Shown: positions 23,825-34,355 of the stretch, in pieces
Layout of the letters: each line of letters starts with the position of its first letter
Position numbering within the stretch: position 1 is the first letter of the stretch
Origin: Artemia franciscana
Taxonomy: Eukaryota; Arthropoda; Branchiopoda; Anostraca; Artemiidae
Length of the DNA stretch: 64,000 nt
Assembly: GCF_032884065.1 (NCBI RefSeq)
Contig: NC_088871.1
Coordinates: 43,634,619-43,698,618, forward strand
Reading direction: 5' to 3'
Program-made: the position numbers and the translations under genes
The notes under the pieces: generated by a model
What the model saw: the letters and a program-made list of their open reading frames with translations, nothing else
Databases searched by the model: none
Told to the model about the DNA's origin: nothing

Positions 23825-24430
23825 CAGATCATGCTAAAAACCTTTAAGGTTTGACGTACGGCTATGGTCATATAATACCCAAATATCTTATGACCGTCTA
23901 CTGGCTCAAAAAGGGTTGGATTCAAAATGGATTTTTATCTTTTGCCAAAATGTATGGACCACGTTTGCCAAAATGGCAAACTTGGTCCACAGGCATCACG
24001 ATCATTTTCAAAATAAATCGCTCAAACAGGCCCATTTAGGACCATTGCGCTTCCACACTGTCAATGCAAATACATGGCGGGTATTAGAAATTGTTCTGAA
24101 GTCCCTAATTTGAACCAATAGGATCATAAAACGGTCTTTCATTTGAAAAACCTCTTAAGCTTTAACGTATGGTCATATAATACCCAAATGTATTGTGACT
24201 GGTTCAAAAATGGGGGGGGGGATTCAAAATGATTTTTTTTTCTTAGGATGGCAAACGTGGTCCACAAGCATCACGATCATTTTTAAAATAAATCGCTCAA
24301 ACAGGGCCATTTTAGACCCCTGCGCTTCCACACTGTCAATGCGAATACATAGCGGGTATTAGAAACTCTACTGAAGTCCTTAATTTGAACCAATAGGATC
24401 GTGAACAGTCTTTGATTTGATGAAGCTTAT
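23825..24430 (+). repeat. Direct dimer of a ~300-bp repeat
   Basis: The blocks 'tggtcatataatacccaaat', 'tggtccaca(g/a)gcatcacgatca', 'aaataaatcgctcaaacagg', 'gcgcttccacactgtcaatg', 'cgggtattagaaa' and 'aatttgaaccaataggatc' appear in the same order twice (from about 23840 and about 24165). A diverged inverted third copy lies at about 24570-24740 ('catggcggatattggaaac' on the minus strand). No protein is indicated. Confidence 0.8.
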
Positions 24431-24569
24431 CACATGACATCACTTTCAACTAACCTGACACTTTTTCCACAAAGTAATCCGTATGATGTTATCGAAACAA
24501 AAAGTGAAATTTTGTGTTTTAAGTCAAGCGTCATTGACAGCCAATAAAAGCGACTCTTTGTGGAGCATA

Positions 24570-24745
24570 TTCACAATTTTATGATCCTTCTGGTTCAAAC
24601 TTGGTGTTACCAACTGTGTTTCCAATATCCGCCATGCCTGTGTATGCCTATTGAGAGTGTGTGAGCAGACTGGTCCTAAGAATGATGATTGGGTTTTACC
24701 CAAATGAGACTTGTGGACCACATTTGTCACCATAAAAAACATGTT
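24570..24745 (-). repeat. Inverted, diverged third copy of the 24-kb dimer unit
   Basis: Read on the minus strand it keeps 'gtggtccacaagtctc', 'taggaccagtctg', 'acactctcaata', 'catggcggatattggaaac' and 'ttgaaccagaaggatcataa' in the order found in the dimer. Confidence 0.6.
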
Positions 24746-24806
24746 CACAAATAGGACTAGGACAAGGAACTCCAGCTTCAAAAAATCAATTCTATTCAGA
24801 GCCCAG

Positions 24807-24840
24807 AAATGGTAACTTCTGGATGCAGAAGTTACCATTT
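24807..24840. repeat. Perfect 15-bp inverted repeat with 4-nt loop
   Basis: AAATGGTAACTTCTG, loop GATG, then CAGAAGTTACCATTT. It lies just beyond the inverted third copy of the dimer unit, so it may be a terminus of that repeat. Confidence 0.8.
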
Positions 24841-25019
24841 AATTATCACTTTAATTAATTACTTAAAAAGGCCATCACCTGTTGGCAATTTTTCTAAACC
24901 CTTCGCAGTCACTGCAGCATTCATTTCACAATCAATTAACAGTTTATTAATAAACATGAAACTCATTGGGACATTTAACATCATGCATTAGAGCCGGCTA
25001 TGTATATATATATACTAGC

Positions 25020-25050
25020 TGTTGGGGTGGCGCTTCGCGCCACCCCAACA
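25020..25050 (-). terminator. Helitron 3' terminal hairpin
   Basis: A perfect 14-bp inverted repeat (TGTTGGGGTGGCGC) closes a TTC/GAA loop. It lies one base before the CTAG terminus on the minus strand. GC-rich hairpins at this place act as the rolling-circle replication terminator in Helitrons. Confidence 0.85.
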
Positions 25051-25332
25051 CCTAGTTGGTGGGGCGCTTCGCGCCCCCCCCAAAGCCCCCCCGCGCACGT
25101 AAGTCGTTACGCGCCATATTAGTTATGCGCCATTGTAGTTGTGTCCCTGTGTCCCACCTGTGAATATAGATAGATTTATATATGTGTTTCAAACTACGTA
25201 AAAATTGCGAATAAACAACATTCTTGGCTTTCCCATGACGTCATATGCAAACGCTCTTTTTACAAACAAACAAACATGCATCCACACAACTCGTTTTTAT
25301 ATAGATAGATAGATAGATAGATACAATACAAA

Positions 25333-26213
25333 TTAACTGCGTAAAACTTGCGAATATACAAAATTCTTCGCTGTCCAATTGTCGCTGCATATAAATACAT
25401 TGTCAGGTTTACCTACCCTCGAACATGCAACGTACAATTGTCCATGGGAAAAACAATCAGTATTAAGATCTATACCACTTTTTTCTAATGATTGACCTTG
25501 AGCTTTGTTAATGGTGATGGCAAATGCTACGAATTGGGAATTGCAATCTTTTAAATTGAAAAGGCAGATCCGTTGGAATCATGGGAATGCGAGGAATAAG
25601 AACAGCCTCACCCTCAAAAGGCCCTGTCAAGATTGTGGCCTCTATTAGGTTTTCCATTGTTTTTTTTTACGGCAAGTCGAGTGCCATTGCAAAGCTTTGG
25701 TGGGTTTATATTTCTTAAAAGTATTATTGGTACGCCTATTTTTAGTTGTAGCACGTGTGGTGGAAACCCTGAAAGATCTATGGAATTTAAAAATTCAGGT
25801 GGATAATTAACCGCTTCATTTGGTTCCAAAACTGTGTCGACTGACTTGTAAAGGACTGCCTGGTCTCGAATCTTGGTCAAAACAATATTGTTGATTTCGT
25901 GGACGTCTATATTTTTGGGTGTGAGAATCGCTCTTTCACTTAGCCATTTATTATTTTTATAATTTTTTAGAATATTCGGAAATACTTTTTCAATCAATTC
26001 ATTTTTGGACGTCACTAAATTACAGAAATCAGCAGGTAGTTGTATACGTCCTGAAATTGAGTCTACTGGGAGCTTTCCGTTTCCAATTGTCAGCAATTGA
26101 TCTGAAAATGTTTGACCAGAGTCATCGTTTTGCAATCGGACACGCATATTTGTAGTTAATTTTAATATTTTTACGTGTGCCCATAAATTAGAATTTTTCA
26201 GGCAAGCATTCAT
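25333..26213 (-). pseudogene. C-terminal Pif1-like helicase segment of the Helitron, frameshifted
   Basis: From 26213 the frame reads NACLKNSNLWAHVKILKLTT and NMRVRLQND, then LPADFCN, WLSERAILTPKN, AVNYPPEFLNS, GVPIILLRNINPPKLCNGTR and LAVKK. A frameshift at the A-run near 25660 moves the rest to another frame: FEGEAVLIPRIPMIPTDLPF and QFKRLQFPIR. A second shift near 25530 leads to AFAITINKAQGQSLEKSG and SHGQLYVACSRVGKP, stopping at 25333. These are the terminal motifs of Helitron Pif1-type helicases (helicase motifs V and VI). Walker A/B and the Rep HUH motifs are absent. It overlaps the N-terminal fragment by 26 nt in a different frame. Confidence 0.88.
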
Positions 26214-26961
26214 TCGTCTTCAATGGCTCTGGTGGTGCAGCCAATAGAGGAAGTTTAACTTTTCCTGAGGCGCAACACATTCCCATTGTTTCACCATTGA
26301 ATTTCAAGGCCTTGCAATAGGGACAAATTTTAGACATTGTCCCGATTTGAACACATCTACTCAAGCTATAATCATCGACTGGGTTGTACCTGAATGCCAG
26401 GCGATAACTTTCAGGTTGCTCTGATTCCTCGGCACGCTTTCTTTTCTTACTTTCTCTAGCAGCAGCAAGCCTGATTTCTTGCTGTTCTTGTGATTCCTCG
26501 GCACGCTTTCTTTTCTTACTTTCTCTATCAGCAGCAAGCCTGATTTCTTGCTGTTCTTGTAATTCCTCGGCACGCCTTCTTTTTTCACTTTCTCTTTTAG
26601 CAGCAAGTCTGCTTCCGCGTTGCTCTGGTAGTTCCTCGGCACGCTTTCTGTTCTTTTTTTCTCTATCAGCCTCAAGCCTGTTTCCTTGCTGTTCTTTTGA
26701 TTCCTCGGCACGCTTTCTGTTCTTTCTTTCTCTATCAGCCTCAAGCCTGTTTCCTTGCTGTTCTTTTGATTCCTCGGCACGCTTTCTGTTCTTTCTTTCT
26801 CTATCAGCCTCAAGCCTGTTTCCTTGCTGTTCTTTTGATTCCTCGGCACGCTTTCTTTTCTGACTTTCTCTATCAGCAGCAAGTTTTTTGGCATAGACTC
26901 TTTGAGCATCTTCATCGGCTTTTGCCATGGTAAGTTCATCAGTCATTGTAAACTTAAACAT
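26188..26961 (-). CDS. Helitron N-terminal fragment with seven 23-aa charged repeats and Cys-rich region
   Basis: This open frame of 257 codons starts at ATG 26961. After MFKFTMTDELTMAK come seven tandem 23-residue units (69-bp DNA period), each with R-L-x-A-x-R-E-x-x-K-x-(K/R)-R-A-E-E, predicted coiled or helical and highly basic/acidic. They are followed by LAFRYNPVDDYSLSRCVQIG and a cysteine-bearing segment with ICPYCKALKF and MGMCCASGKVKLP, and then PPEPL. This order is typical of the start of arthropod Helitron RepHel proteins. The frame ends at 26188, just past the point where the Rep domain should begin. The flanking sequence jumps directly to the helicase C-terminus, so an internal deletion removed the catalytic core. 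Confidence 0.85.
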   Translation of the reverse strand: MFKFTMTDELTMAKADEDAQRVYAKKLAADRESQKRKRAEESKEQQGNRLEADRERKNRKRAEESKEQQGNRLEADRERKNRKRAEESKEQQGNRLEADREKKNRKRAEELPEQRGSRLAAKRESEKRRRAEELQEQQEIRLAADRESKKRKRAEESQEQQEIRLAAARESKKRKRAEESEQPESYRLAFRYNPVDDYSLSRCVQIGTMSKICPYCKALKFNGETMGMCCASGKVKLPLLAAPPEPLKTNECLPEKF

Positions 26962-26999
26962 TAATAGATTTCTACGTGAACATATGTCTTAAATATCTT

Positions 27000-27075
27000 G
27001 AATGACGTCACCGTCAAAGCAAAAATGACGACAACTAATTTCATGACGTCAGTCAACACAGAAACATGACGTCAC
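27000..27075 (-). promoter_or_regulatory. Cluster of TGACGTCA (CRE-like) motifs in the Helitron 5' region
   Basis: ATGACGTCA occurs at about 27003, 27042 and 27066. All three are upstream of the N-terminal ORF start at 26961 on its strand. One more lies in the 3' part at about 25236. TGACGTCA is the CREB/ATF consensus; use as a promoter here is inferred. Confidence 0.45.
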
Positions 27076-27112
27076 CTGATCCACAGACAGACACACAGAC
27101 AGACAACTTATT

Positions 27113-27114
27113 TA

Positions 27115-27195
<81 letters not shown>
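27113..27195. repeat. (TA)n microsatellite at the Helitron 5' end
   Basis: About 75 bp of nearly pure TA. It begins where Helitrons of this type normally start with TC-TATATA, so it may have grown from the element's own terminus. Confidence 0.8.
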
Positions 27196-27197
<2 letters not shown>

Positions 27198-28169
27198 TGA
27201 AAAGAGAAATCGCCAATGCAACAGCACAAACACACACACACACAAAAAAAAAAGAAGAGAGACAGAAGGAGAAAAGGAAGACTGTTTTCCTAAATTAGTG
27301 ATTAATATAGACCAGCACTTGAATGTGGCCTTAACCCTACTCGTCCATACAATCACATAGGTCAAACAGCATAGCCATACACAATCAACCATAAGGAATA
27401 ATCCATGGACAGGCAGTCATGTTGTCATTAAGTATAAGTCGTCATTTACCAAAAAATAGGAAAAAAAATAATAAAGACAAATAATTCAGAGGCAACAACC
27501 CAACACAAGGGCTCATCAGGAGAATACACTGGCCTATATAGGGTTTCGCCACTTTAAATTCTCTACCCCAGCCAAGGGTTGTGGCTACCACAGAATATTC
27601 ATGGCATCCCCGTGTCAGGTATCACCCCCAAAATACATGTCTATGAAAGAAAAAAAAACAGCAAATGTAAAACAACCAAGTAACACCAAAACAGGCTTAT
27701 CCTGTTAATATATCCCTCTTTTTAGCAACAATAGGTAAACTAAATATAATAAATTTTACAAAATCACAAATATTAACACATTGCAAAAAACCTGAATGAA
27801 CTAAACAATTATAGAATTCATCTTTACCATGTGGCTAATTTTTTACAAAAATCCGCTCAATTAGAAACACAATTCAAAATAAATGGCGTTGCGACAACAT
27901 TTCTCGAACCTCCAAAATTAGTTGAAAATTTCTTTAAGTATTTCTAGATAATTCTTTTGATATTTATTTAAAAGTTCGTTATAATGAAAACTAAATTTTT
28001 TAAATTGCCAAGTTAATTTATTTGCAGAAACACCTCTTGATATCAATTTTTGGCTTAAGATTTTACATCTATTTTTAAAATCAACATAATTACTACAAAT
28101 CCTTGCATAACGAAGTAACTGTGAGAAAAACGCTGAATTTTTGATATTTGAGTGTATATTACTTTCAGG

Positions 28170-28170
<1 letters not shown>
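27196..28170. other. Unassigned sequence, possible short interspersed repeat
   Basis: A (CA)n run at 27228-27243 is followed by AT-rich DNA. A less AT-rich block at about 27485-27640 ('cactggcctatatagggttt', 'ggcatccccgtgtcaggtat') reads like part of a dispersed repeat, but no second copy is present in the window. No gene seen. Confidence 0.4.
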
Positions 28171-29148
<978 letters not shown>

Positions 29149-30827
29149 TTAAATAAAAAAAACTAGTTTTTTTAACTGAAAGTAAGGAGCGACATTAAAA
29201 CTTAAAACGAACAGAAATTACTCCGTATATGAAATGGGTTGTTCTCTCCGCAGTCCCTCGCTCTAAACGCTAAAGCTTTTAATTGTTTTAAAAAGTAGAA
29301 TTGTGGCAAAGAGTCAAACTTTAGCGTAAAGAGCGAGGGACTGCGGAGGGAACAACCCATTTCATATACGGAGTAATTTCTGTTCGGTTTATGTTTTAAT
29401 GTAGCTCCTTACTTTCATTCAAAAAAACTAGTTTTTTATTTAATTTCTGAACGTTTTTGAATTAATACATGTTTGATTTTGGCTCTCCAAACATAAATTA
29501 TTAAAATGAATTTTGAGAAATAAGGAGTGGAGAAGGAGGTCTAGTTGCCCTCCAATTTTTCGGTTACTTAAAAATGTAACTAGAACTTTTAATTTTTAAC
29601 GATTGTTTTTATTAGTAAAAAATTTACGTAACTTAAAAAGTAACTTACGTAACAAACTTTCATAATCTTATATTTTTATTATGTATACGAGGGGGTTTGT
29701 ACCCTCGCTAATACCTCGCTCTTTACACTAAATCGTATGTTTTGTCCCTATTCTTTAAGAATGACCCCTGAATCAGAAAGGCCGTAAAATACATAGTTGA
29801 AATTACTAAAAATACTTTAGCATAAAGAGCGAGGTATTTATCTCCTCCTAAATACCTCGCTCTTTATGCTAAAGTATTTTTAGAACGCCTCATATGCGTA
29901 ATAATCTCTGTTCGTTTAAAGTTTCAATGCTACTCCTTCCTTTCATTTGAAAAAACATTTTCATGTTTATTTTTCATTGTTTTCTTATAGTAATGCTAGA
30001 AAATCCTGCGCCCTTTTCATTGAATTTTTCTTCCCCCATGACAGATTCCTCCAAAAAAAGATCCTCCAACATAGCCCCGTCCCCTCAGCCCCACCCCCAA
30101 ACAAAATAAAATCCCCCTGAAAATGTCTGTACACTTCCCAATAATCATTACTATATGTAAACACTGGTCAAAGTTTGTAACTTGCAAGCCCCTCCCCCAG
30201 GGATTGTGGGGGAGTAAGTCATACCCAAAGACATAGTCGTTATGATTTTCGACTATGCTGAACAAAATGACTATCTCAAAATTTTGATTCATTGACTTTG
30301 GGAAAAAATGAGCGTAGGAGGGGGCCTAGATGCCCTTCAATTTTTTTGGTCACTTAAAAAGGGAACTAGAACTTTTCATTTCCGTTAGAATGAGCCATCT
30401 TGCGACATTCTAGGACCACTTGGTCGATACGATGACCCCTGGAAAAAAAAACAAACAAACAAATAAACACGCACCCGTGATTTGTCTTCTGGCAAAAAAT
30501 ACAAAATTCCACATTTTTGTAGATAGGAGCTTAAAACTTCTACAGTAGGGTTCTCTGATACGCTGAATCTGATGGTGTCATTTTCGGTAAGATTCTGCGA
30601 CTTTTAGGGGGTGTTTCCCCCTATTTTCTGAAATAAGGCAAATTTTCCCAGGCTCGTAACTTTTGATGGGTAAGACTAAACTTGATGAAACTTATATATT
30701 TAAAATCAGCATTAAAATGCGATTCTTTTGATGTAGCTAATGATATCAAAATTCAATTTTTAAGAGTTTTGGTTACTATTGAGCCGGGTCGCTCCTTACT
30801 ACAGTTCGTTACCACAAACTGTTTGAT
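29149..30827 (+). repeat. Family A copy, full length (best reference copy)
   Basis: The left end has the palindrome AAAAAAACTAGTTTTTTT (29155-29173) followed by AGTAAGGAGCGAC (29181-29193). The right end has the inverted motif GTCGCTCCTTACT (30788-30800), the hairpin near 30802-30821 and TTTGAT at 30822-30827. The foldback arms are about 29155-29276 and 29325-29440. The internal paired module lies at about 29705-29880. It has no target duplication that I can see, and no gene apart from short ORFs. Confidence 0.9.
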
Positions 30828-30952
30828 GAAATCAACCATAAAGAAAAAAATGGACTAAATTCAATTTGTTTGCCATATCAATAATATACATTACTCTCTT
30901 TAGCGATAATTACAAATACTTTGGGATAATAGATAATAGGAATTTGACTTAC

Positions 30953-31009
30953 CATCAGATTTTGTTCTTTTTGAACTGGATGCCTTTGAAACCACGGGAA
31001 CTGTCATCT
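30953..31009 (-). CDS. DIP/lachesin exon: 57-nt post-Ig3 linker
   Basis: This small exon lies between the acceptor ttttgttttag (31011-31010) and the perfect donor G|gtaagt (30952-30951). In phase with the Ig3 exon it reads [20 protein letters not shown] Ser/Lys-rich stalk fits the low-complexity linker between Ig3 and the C-terminal anchor in this family. Support comes from two consensus splice sites, phase compatibility (1 in, 1 out) and restoration of the LYE motif. The next exon should start in phase 1 and carry a hydrophobic tail; none was recognised below this point. A (TA)n array starts about 90 nt upstream. Confidence 0.8.
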
Positions 31010-31085
31010 CTAAAACAAAAGGTAAAATTAGCAAATATTAAAATAACAAACATTCATACGTTTATGATCACAAAGAGACCGATTA

Positions 31086-31362
<277 letters not shown>

Positions 31363-31399
31363 CTTCTGAAGCTACAGAGTGGAACTTATACTGGCTGTT

Positions 31400-31600
31400 G
31401 CTGAAAATCAGGAAAATTTTCTCAGACCCTTAGGTTTTGATATGTGATATTAAACTTTGTAAATTTTGTTTGTTTGGAATCAGCGTAAAGTGCCCGTAAT
31501 TTATATCTACCTCTTGATATCAAATTTCATTTATTTTTTGTCATTGTCGTCATTTGATCCTTACAAGTCTTTACCGTGAACTGTTCGTCTTTGTTTTAAG
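31400..31600 (+). repeat. Old family A right-end relic
   Basis: Keeps 'ttctcagacccttaggtttt', 'gtttggaatcagcgtaaa', 'gatatcaaatttc' and 'ccttacaagtctttaccgtgaactgtt' in family A order, with strong divergence. Confidence 0.55.
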
Positions 31601-31785
31601 TTGTCTCCACTGTTTTTTTTTTTTCTTTTATCAATAGTCATTCAATATTGGTATGGCGGATTTTCCACAAATAAACAAACAACAAGCTCGGAATAAAGCA
31701 GGATGTACTTATTATTAATATCTAGTTTTCTATAACAATGGTCGTGAACCAAAAATCGAACATCAAGGATCTATTCACAGTAAAT

Positions 31786-32262
31786 ATCAAACAGTTCGTG
31801 GTAAAGAACTCTAGTAAGGAACGACCCGACTCAATAGTAACCGAAACCATAAAAAACGGAACTTTGACACCAATAGTTACATCAAAAGAATTGTATTTTA
31901 ATGCTGATTTTAAATATATAAGTTTCATCAAGCTTAATCTTACCCATCAAAAGTTACAAGCCTGAGAAAATTTGCCTTATTTTAGAAAACAAGGGGAAAC
32001 ACCCCCTAAAATTCATAGAATCTTAACTAGAATCACACCATCGCAGAAGGGGCTTTTCCTCCTCAACACCCCGCTCTTTAAGCTAGAGTTTTTACTGTTT
32101 TAAAAAGGTAGAGTTAAGAGAAAGACTCAAACTTTAGCTTGAAGAGTGGGGCGTTGAGGAGGAAAAGCCTCTTACATATACGGACTAATTTCTGTTCGTT
32201 TTAAGTTTTAATGTCACTCCTTACTTTCAGTAAAAAAAAAATAGTTTTTTTTATTTAATTTA
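31786..32262 (-). repeat. Family A internal-deletion derivative
   Basis: Runs from ATCAAACAGTTCGTGG at 31786 through the right-end segment to 'aatcacaccatc'. It then jumps straight into the foldback module ('gcagaaggggcttttcc...') and ends 'ttatttaatt' at 32262. About 1.2 kb of the unit is missing. Both termini are kept, as in a MITE-like derivative. Confidence 0.85.
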
Positions 32263-32297
32263 TAACTAATAGTTAAGCAATTCGATGGAAAACTTAC

Positions 32298-32588
32298 CAT
32301 AGAGACGTATGGTTCCTTCTGCCTCTCCTAAAGCATTTTTTGACATACACTTATATGTCCCAAAATCTTTTTGTGTTATCGCAGTAAACCTCAGAAGAGA
32401 CTTTGTGTTAAATCCATTTTCTGATACTTCAGCTTTATAAGGTTTCCCAGGCAAGAGGTAGGAATCTTGACTTCCCCGAATCCAATAGATGATTGGTCTT
32501 GGCCAAGCCTCAGTTCTGCATTCTAGCGTCACTTCTGTTCCAACTATTGCTCCAATTAACTGGTCTGGTACGTTGACAGTTGGTGCAA
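32298..32588 (-). CDS. DIP/lachesin exon: complete Ig3
   Basis: This 291-nt exon has acceptor tctactttcag (ag at 32590-32589) and donor G|gtaagt (32297-32296). It encodes the whole third Ig domain: APTVNVPDQLIGAIVGTEVT, LECRTEAWPRPIIYWIRGSQ, a middle strand region, then LLRFTAITQKDFGTYKC and MSKNALGEAEGTIRLY. Both Ig cysteines and the core Trp are present, as expected for an undivided Ig3. The final split codon joins exon 31009 to give LYEM, matching the LYE(I/M) end of Ig3 in the family. The exon is hemmed in by repeats: a 43/52-bp minisatellite directly upstream of the acceptor and a deleted family A element about 35 nt below the donor. Confidence 0.95.
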
Positions 32589-32598
32589 CTGAAAGTAG

Positions 32599-33371
32599 AA
32601 GTGAACAATATAAACATTATAAACAGTACAAACAGTATAAGAAGTGTAAGAAGTGAACAGTATAAACATTAGAAACAGTACAAAGAGCATAAGAAGTATA
32701 AGAAGTGACAGTATAAACATTGTAAACAGTACAAACAGTATAAGAAGTATAAGAAGTGAATAGTATAAACATTATAAACAGTACAAACAGCATAAGAAGT
32801 GAACAGTATAAACATTATAAACAGTACAAACAGTATAAGAACCATAAGAAGTGAACCGTATAAACATTATAAACAGTACAAACAGTATAAGAAGTATAAG
32901 AAGTGAACAGTATAAACATTATAAACAGTACAAACAGTATAAGAAGCATAAGAAGTGAGCAGTATAAACATTATAAACAGTACAAACAGTATAAGAAGTA
33001 TAAGAAGTGAACAGTATAAACATTAAAAACAGTATAAAAAGTATAAGAAGTGAACAGTATAAACATTATAAACAGTACAAACAGTATAAGAAGTATAAGA
33101 AGTGAACAGTATAAACATTATAAACAGTACAAACAGTATAAGAAGCATAAGAAGTGAACAGTATAAACATTAGAAACAGTATAAAGAGTATAAGAAGTAT
33201 AAGAAGTGAACAGTATAAACATTATAAACAGTACAAACAGCATAAGAAGTGAACAGTATAAACATTAGAAACAGTATAAAGAGTATAAGAAGTATAAGAA
33301 GTGAACAGTATAAACATTATAAACAGTAAAAACAGTATAAGAAGTATAAGAAGTGAACAGTATAAACATTG
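32599..33371. repeat. Minisatellite, 43/52-bp units, about 16 copies
   Basis: The unit is 'gaacagtataaacattataa' + 'acagtacaaacagtataaga' + 'agtataagaagt'; a 9-bp shorter form lacks one 'gtataagaa'. It begins about 10 nt upstream of the Ig3 exon acceptor (32590). On the transcribed strand it is a run of CTTCTTATACTT and TACTG words that resembles repeated pyrimidine tracts. Confidence 0.95.
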
Positions 33372-33648
33372 CTACAACCACCCAGGGAAAATACAAAGTT
33401 CTCTTAAATTGGCTGAAGCTGAACATAGTGGATTAAACCCGGAGAATAAAAAATCGAGTCGAAAATCATTAAGGACACAATTTTCATATTAGTTAATACA
33501 AGTTTCAACCATTATTAGAATTTTAGCCTGCTGACATTATCTTTTTCGATCCAATAGGCTAATAGTTCCAGTCAAGTCTCTGTTCTATAGTGCATTGTCA
33601 CCTTTATTTCAATTTTCGATATACTGAACTGACACAATGCAATGCATT

Positions 33649-34355
33649 ATCAAACAGTTCGTGGTAACGAACTGTAGTAAGGAGCGACCCGGCTCTACAG
33701 TAACCAAAACTCTAAAAAATGGAATTTTGATACCAATAGCTACATCAAAAGAATCGAATTTTAATTCTGATTTTAAATCTATAAGTTTAATCATGTTTAG
33801 TATTACCCATCAAAAGTTACGAGCCTGAGAAAATTTGCCTTATTTTAGAAAATAGGGGAAAATAACCCCCAAAATTTATAGAATTTTAGTTTCTTAGAAT
33901 TCATAGAAGTATATAAGTTTCATCAAATTTAGTCCTACACAGCAAAAGTTACGAGCCTGAGAATATTTGCCTTATTTTAAAAAATAGGGGGAAACAACCC
34001 CTAAAAGTCAAAGAATCTTAACAAAAACCACACTATCAGATTCAGCGTATCAATGAACCCTATTGTAGAAGTTTTAAGCTCCTATCTACAAAAATGTGGA
34101 ATTTTGTATTTTTTGCCAGAAGGCAGATCACGGATGCGTGTTTATTTTTTTTTTTTTTTTCTCCAGGGGTGATTTATTTTATTTTAAGTTTTTTACTGTT
34201 TTAAAAAGTAGAGTTAAGAGAAAGAGTCAAACTTTAGCGTAAAGAGCGGGTCGTTGATGAGGAAGCAGCCCCTTTCACATACGAAGTAATTTCTGTTCGT
34301 TTCAAGTTTTAATGTCGCTCCTTACTTTCCGTTAAAAAACTTTTTTTTTCATTTA
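33649..34355 (-). repeat. Family A copy, inverted, internally deleted
   Basis: Starts ATCAAACAGTTCGTGG at 33649. A ~90-bp part of the right-end segment is duplicated (about 33800 and about 33920). It then passes 'cacggatgcgtgtttatttt' and jumps at about 34170 into the second arm of the foldback, ending near 34355. Confidence 0.8.

Larger units (their letters stand above)
25015..27195 (-). mobile_element. Deletion-derivative Helitron
   Basis: The 3' end, read on the minus strand, is a perfect 14-bp stem (TGTTGGGGTGGCGC) with a 3-nt loop at 25050-25020, then G and CTAG at 25018-25015 followed by T. That is the classical Helitron terminus and A/T insertion preference. Coding remnants include the N-terminal charged repeats, the Cys-rich segment and the C-terminus of the helicase; the Rep endonuclease and most helicase motifs are missing. 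The 5' end was not fixed. It lies at or in the (TA)n tract at 27113-27195, which probably replaced the usual TC-TATATA start. Three TGACGTCA-like sites lie near 27000-27070. It could move only with help in trans. Confidence 0.88.

Noticed and set aside
26361-26939. 192-codon and 78-codon frames over the Helitron repeats
   Set aside because: Alternative-frame shadows of the 69-bp coding repeat; only the 26961-26188 frame continues into recognised Helitron protein.
32599-33371. Possible CRISPR-like array
   Set aside because: Units are contiguous, with no unique spacers, in a eukaryotic intron; it is a minisatellite.
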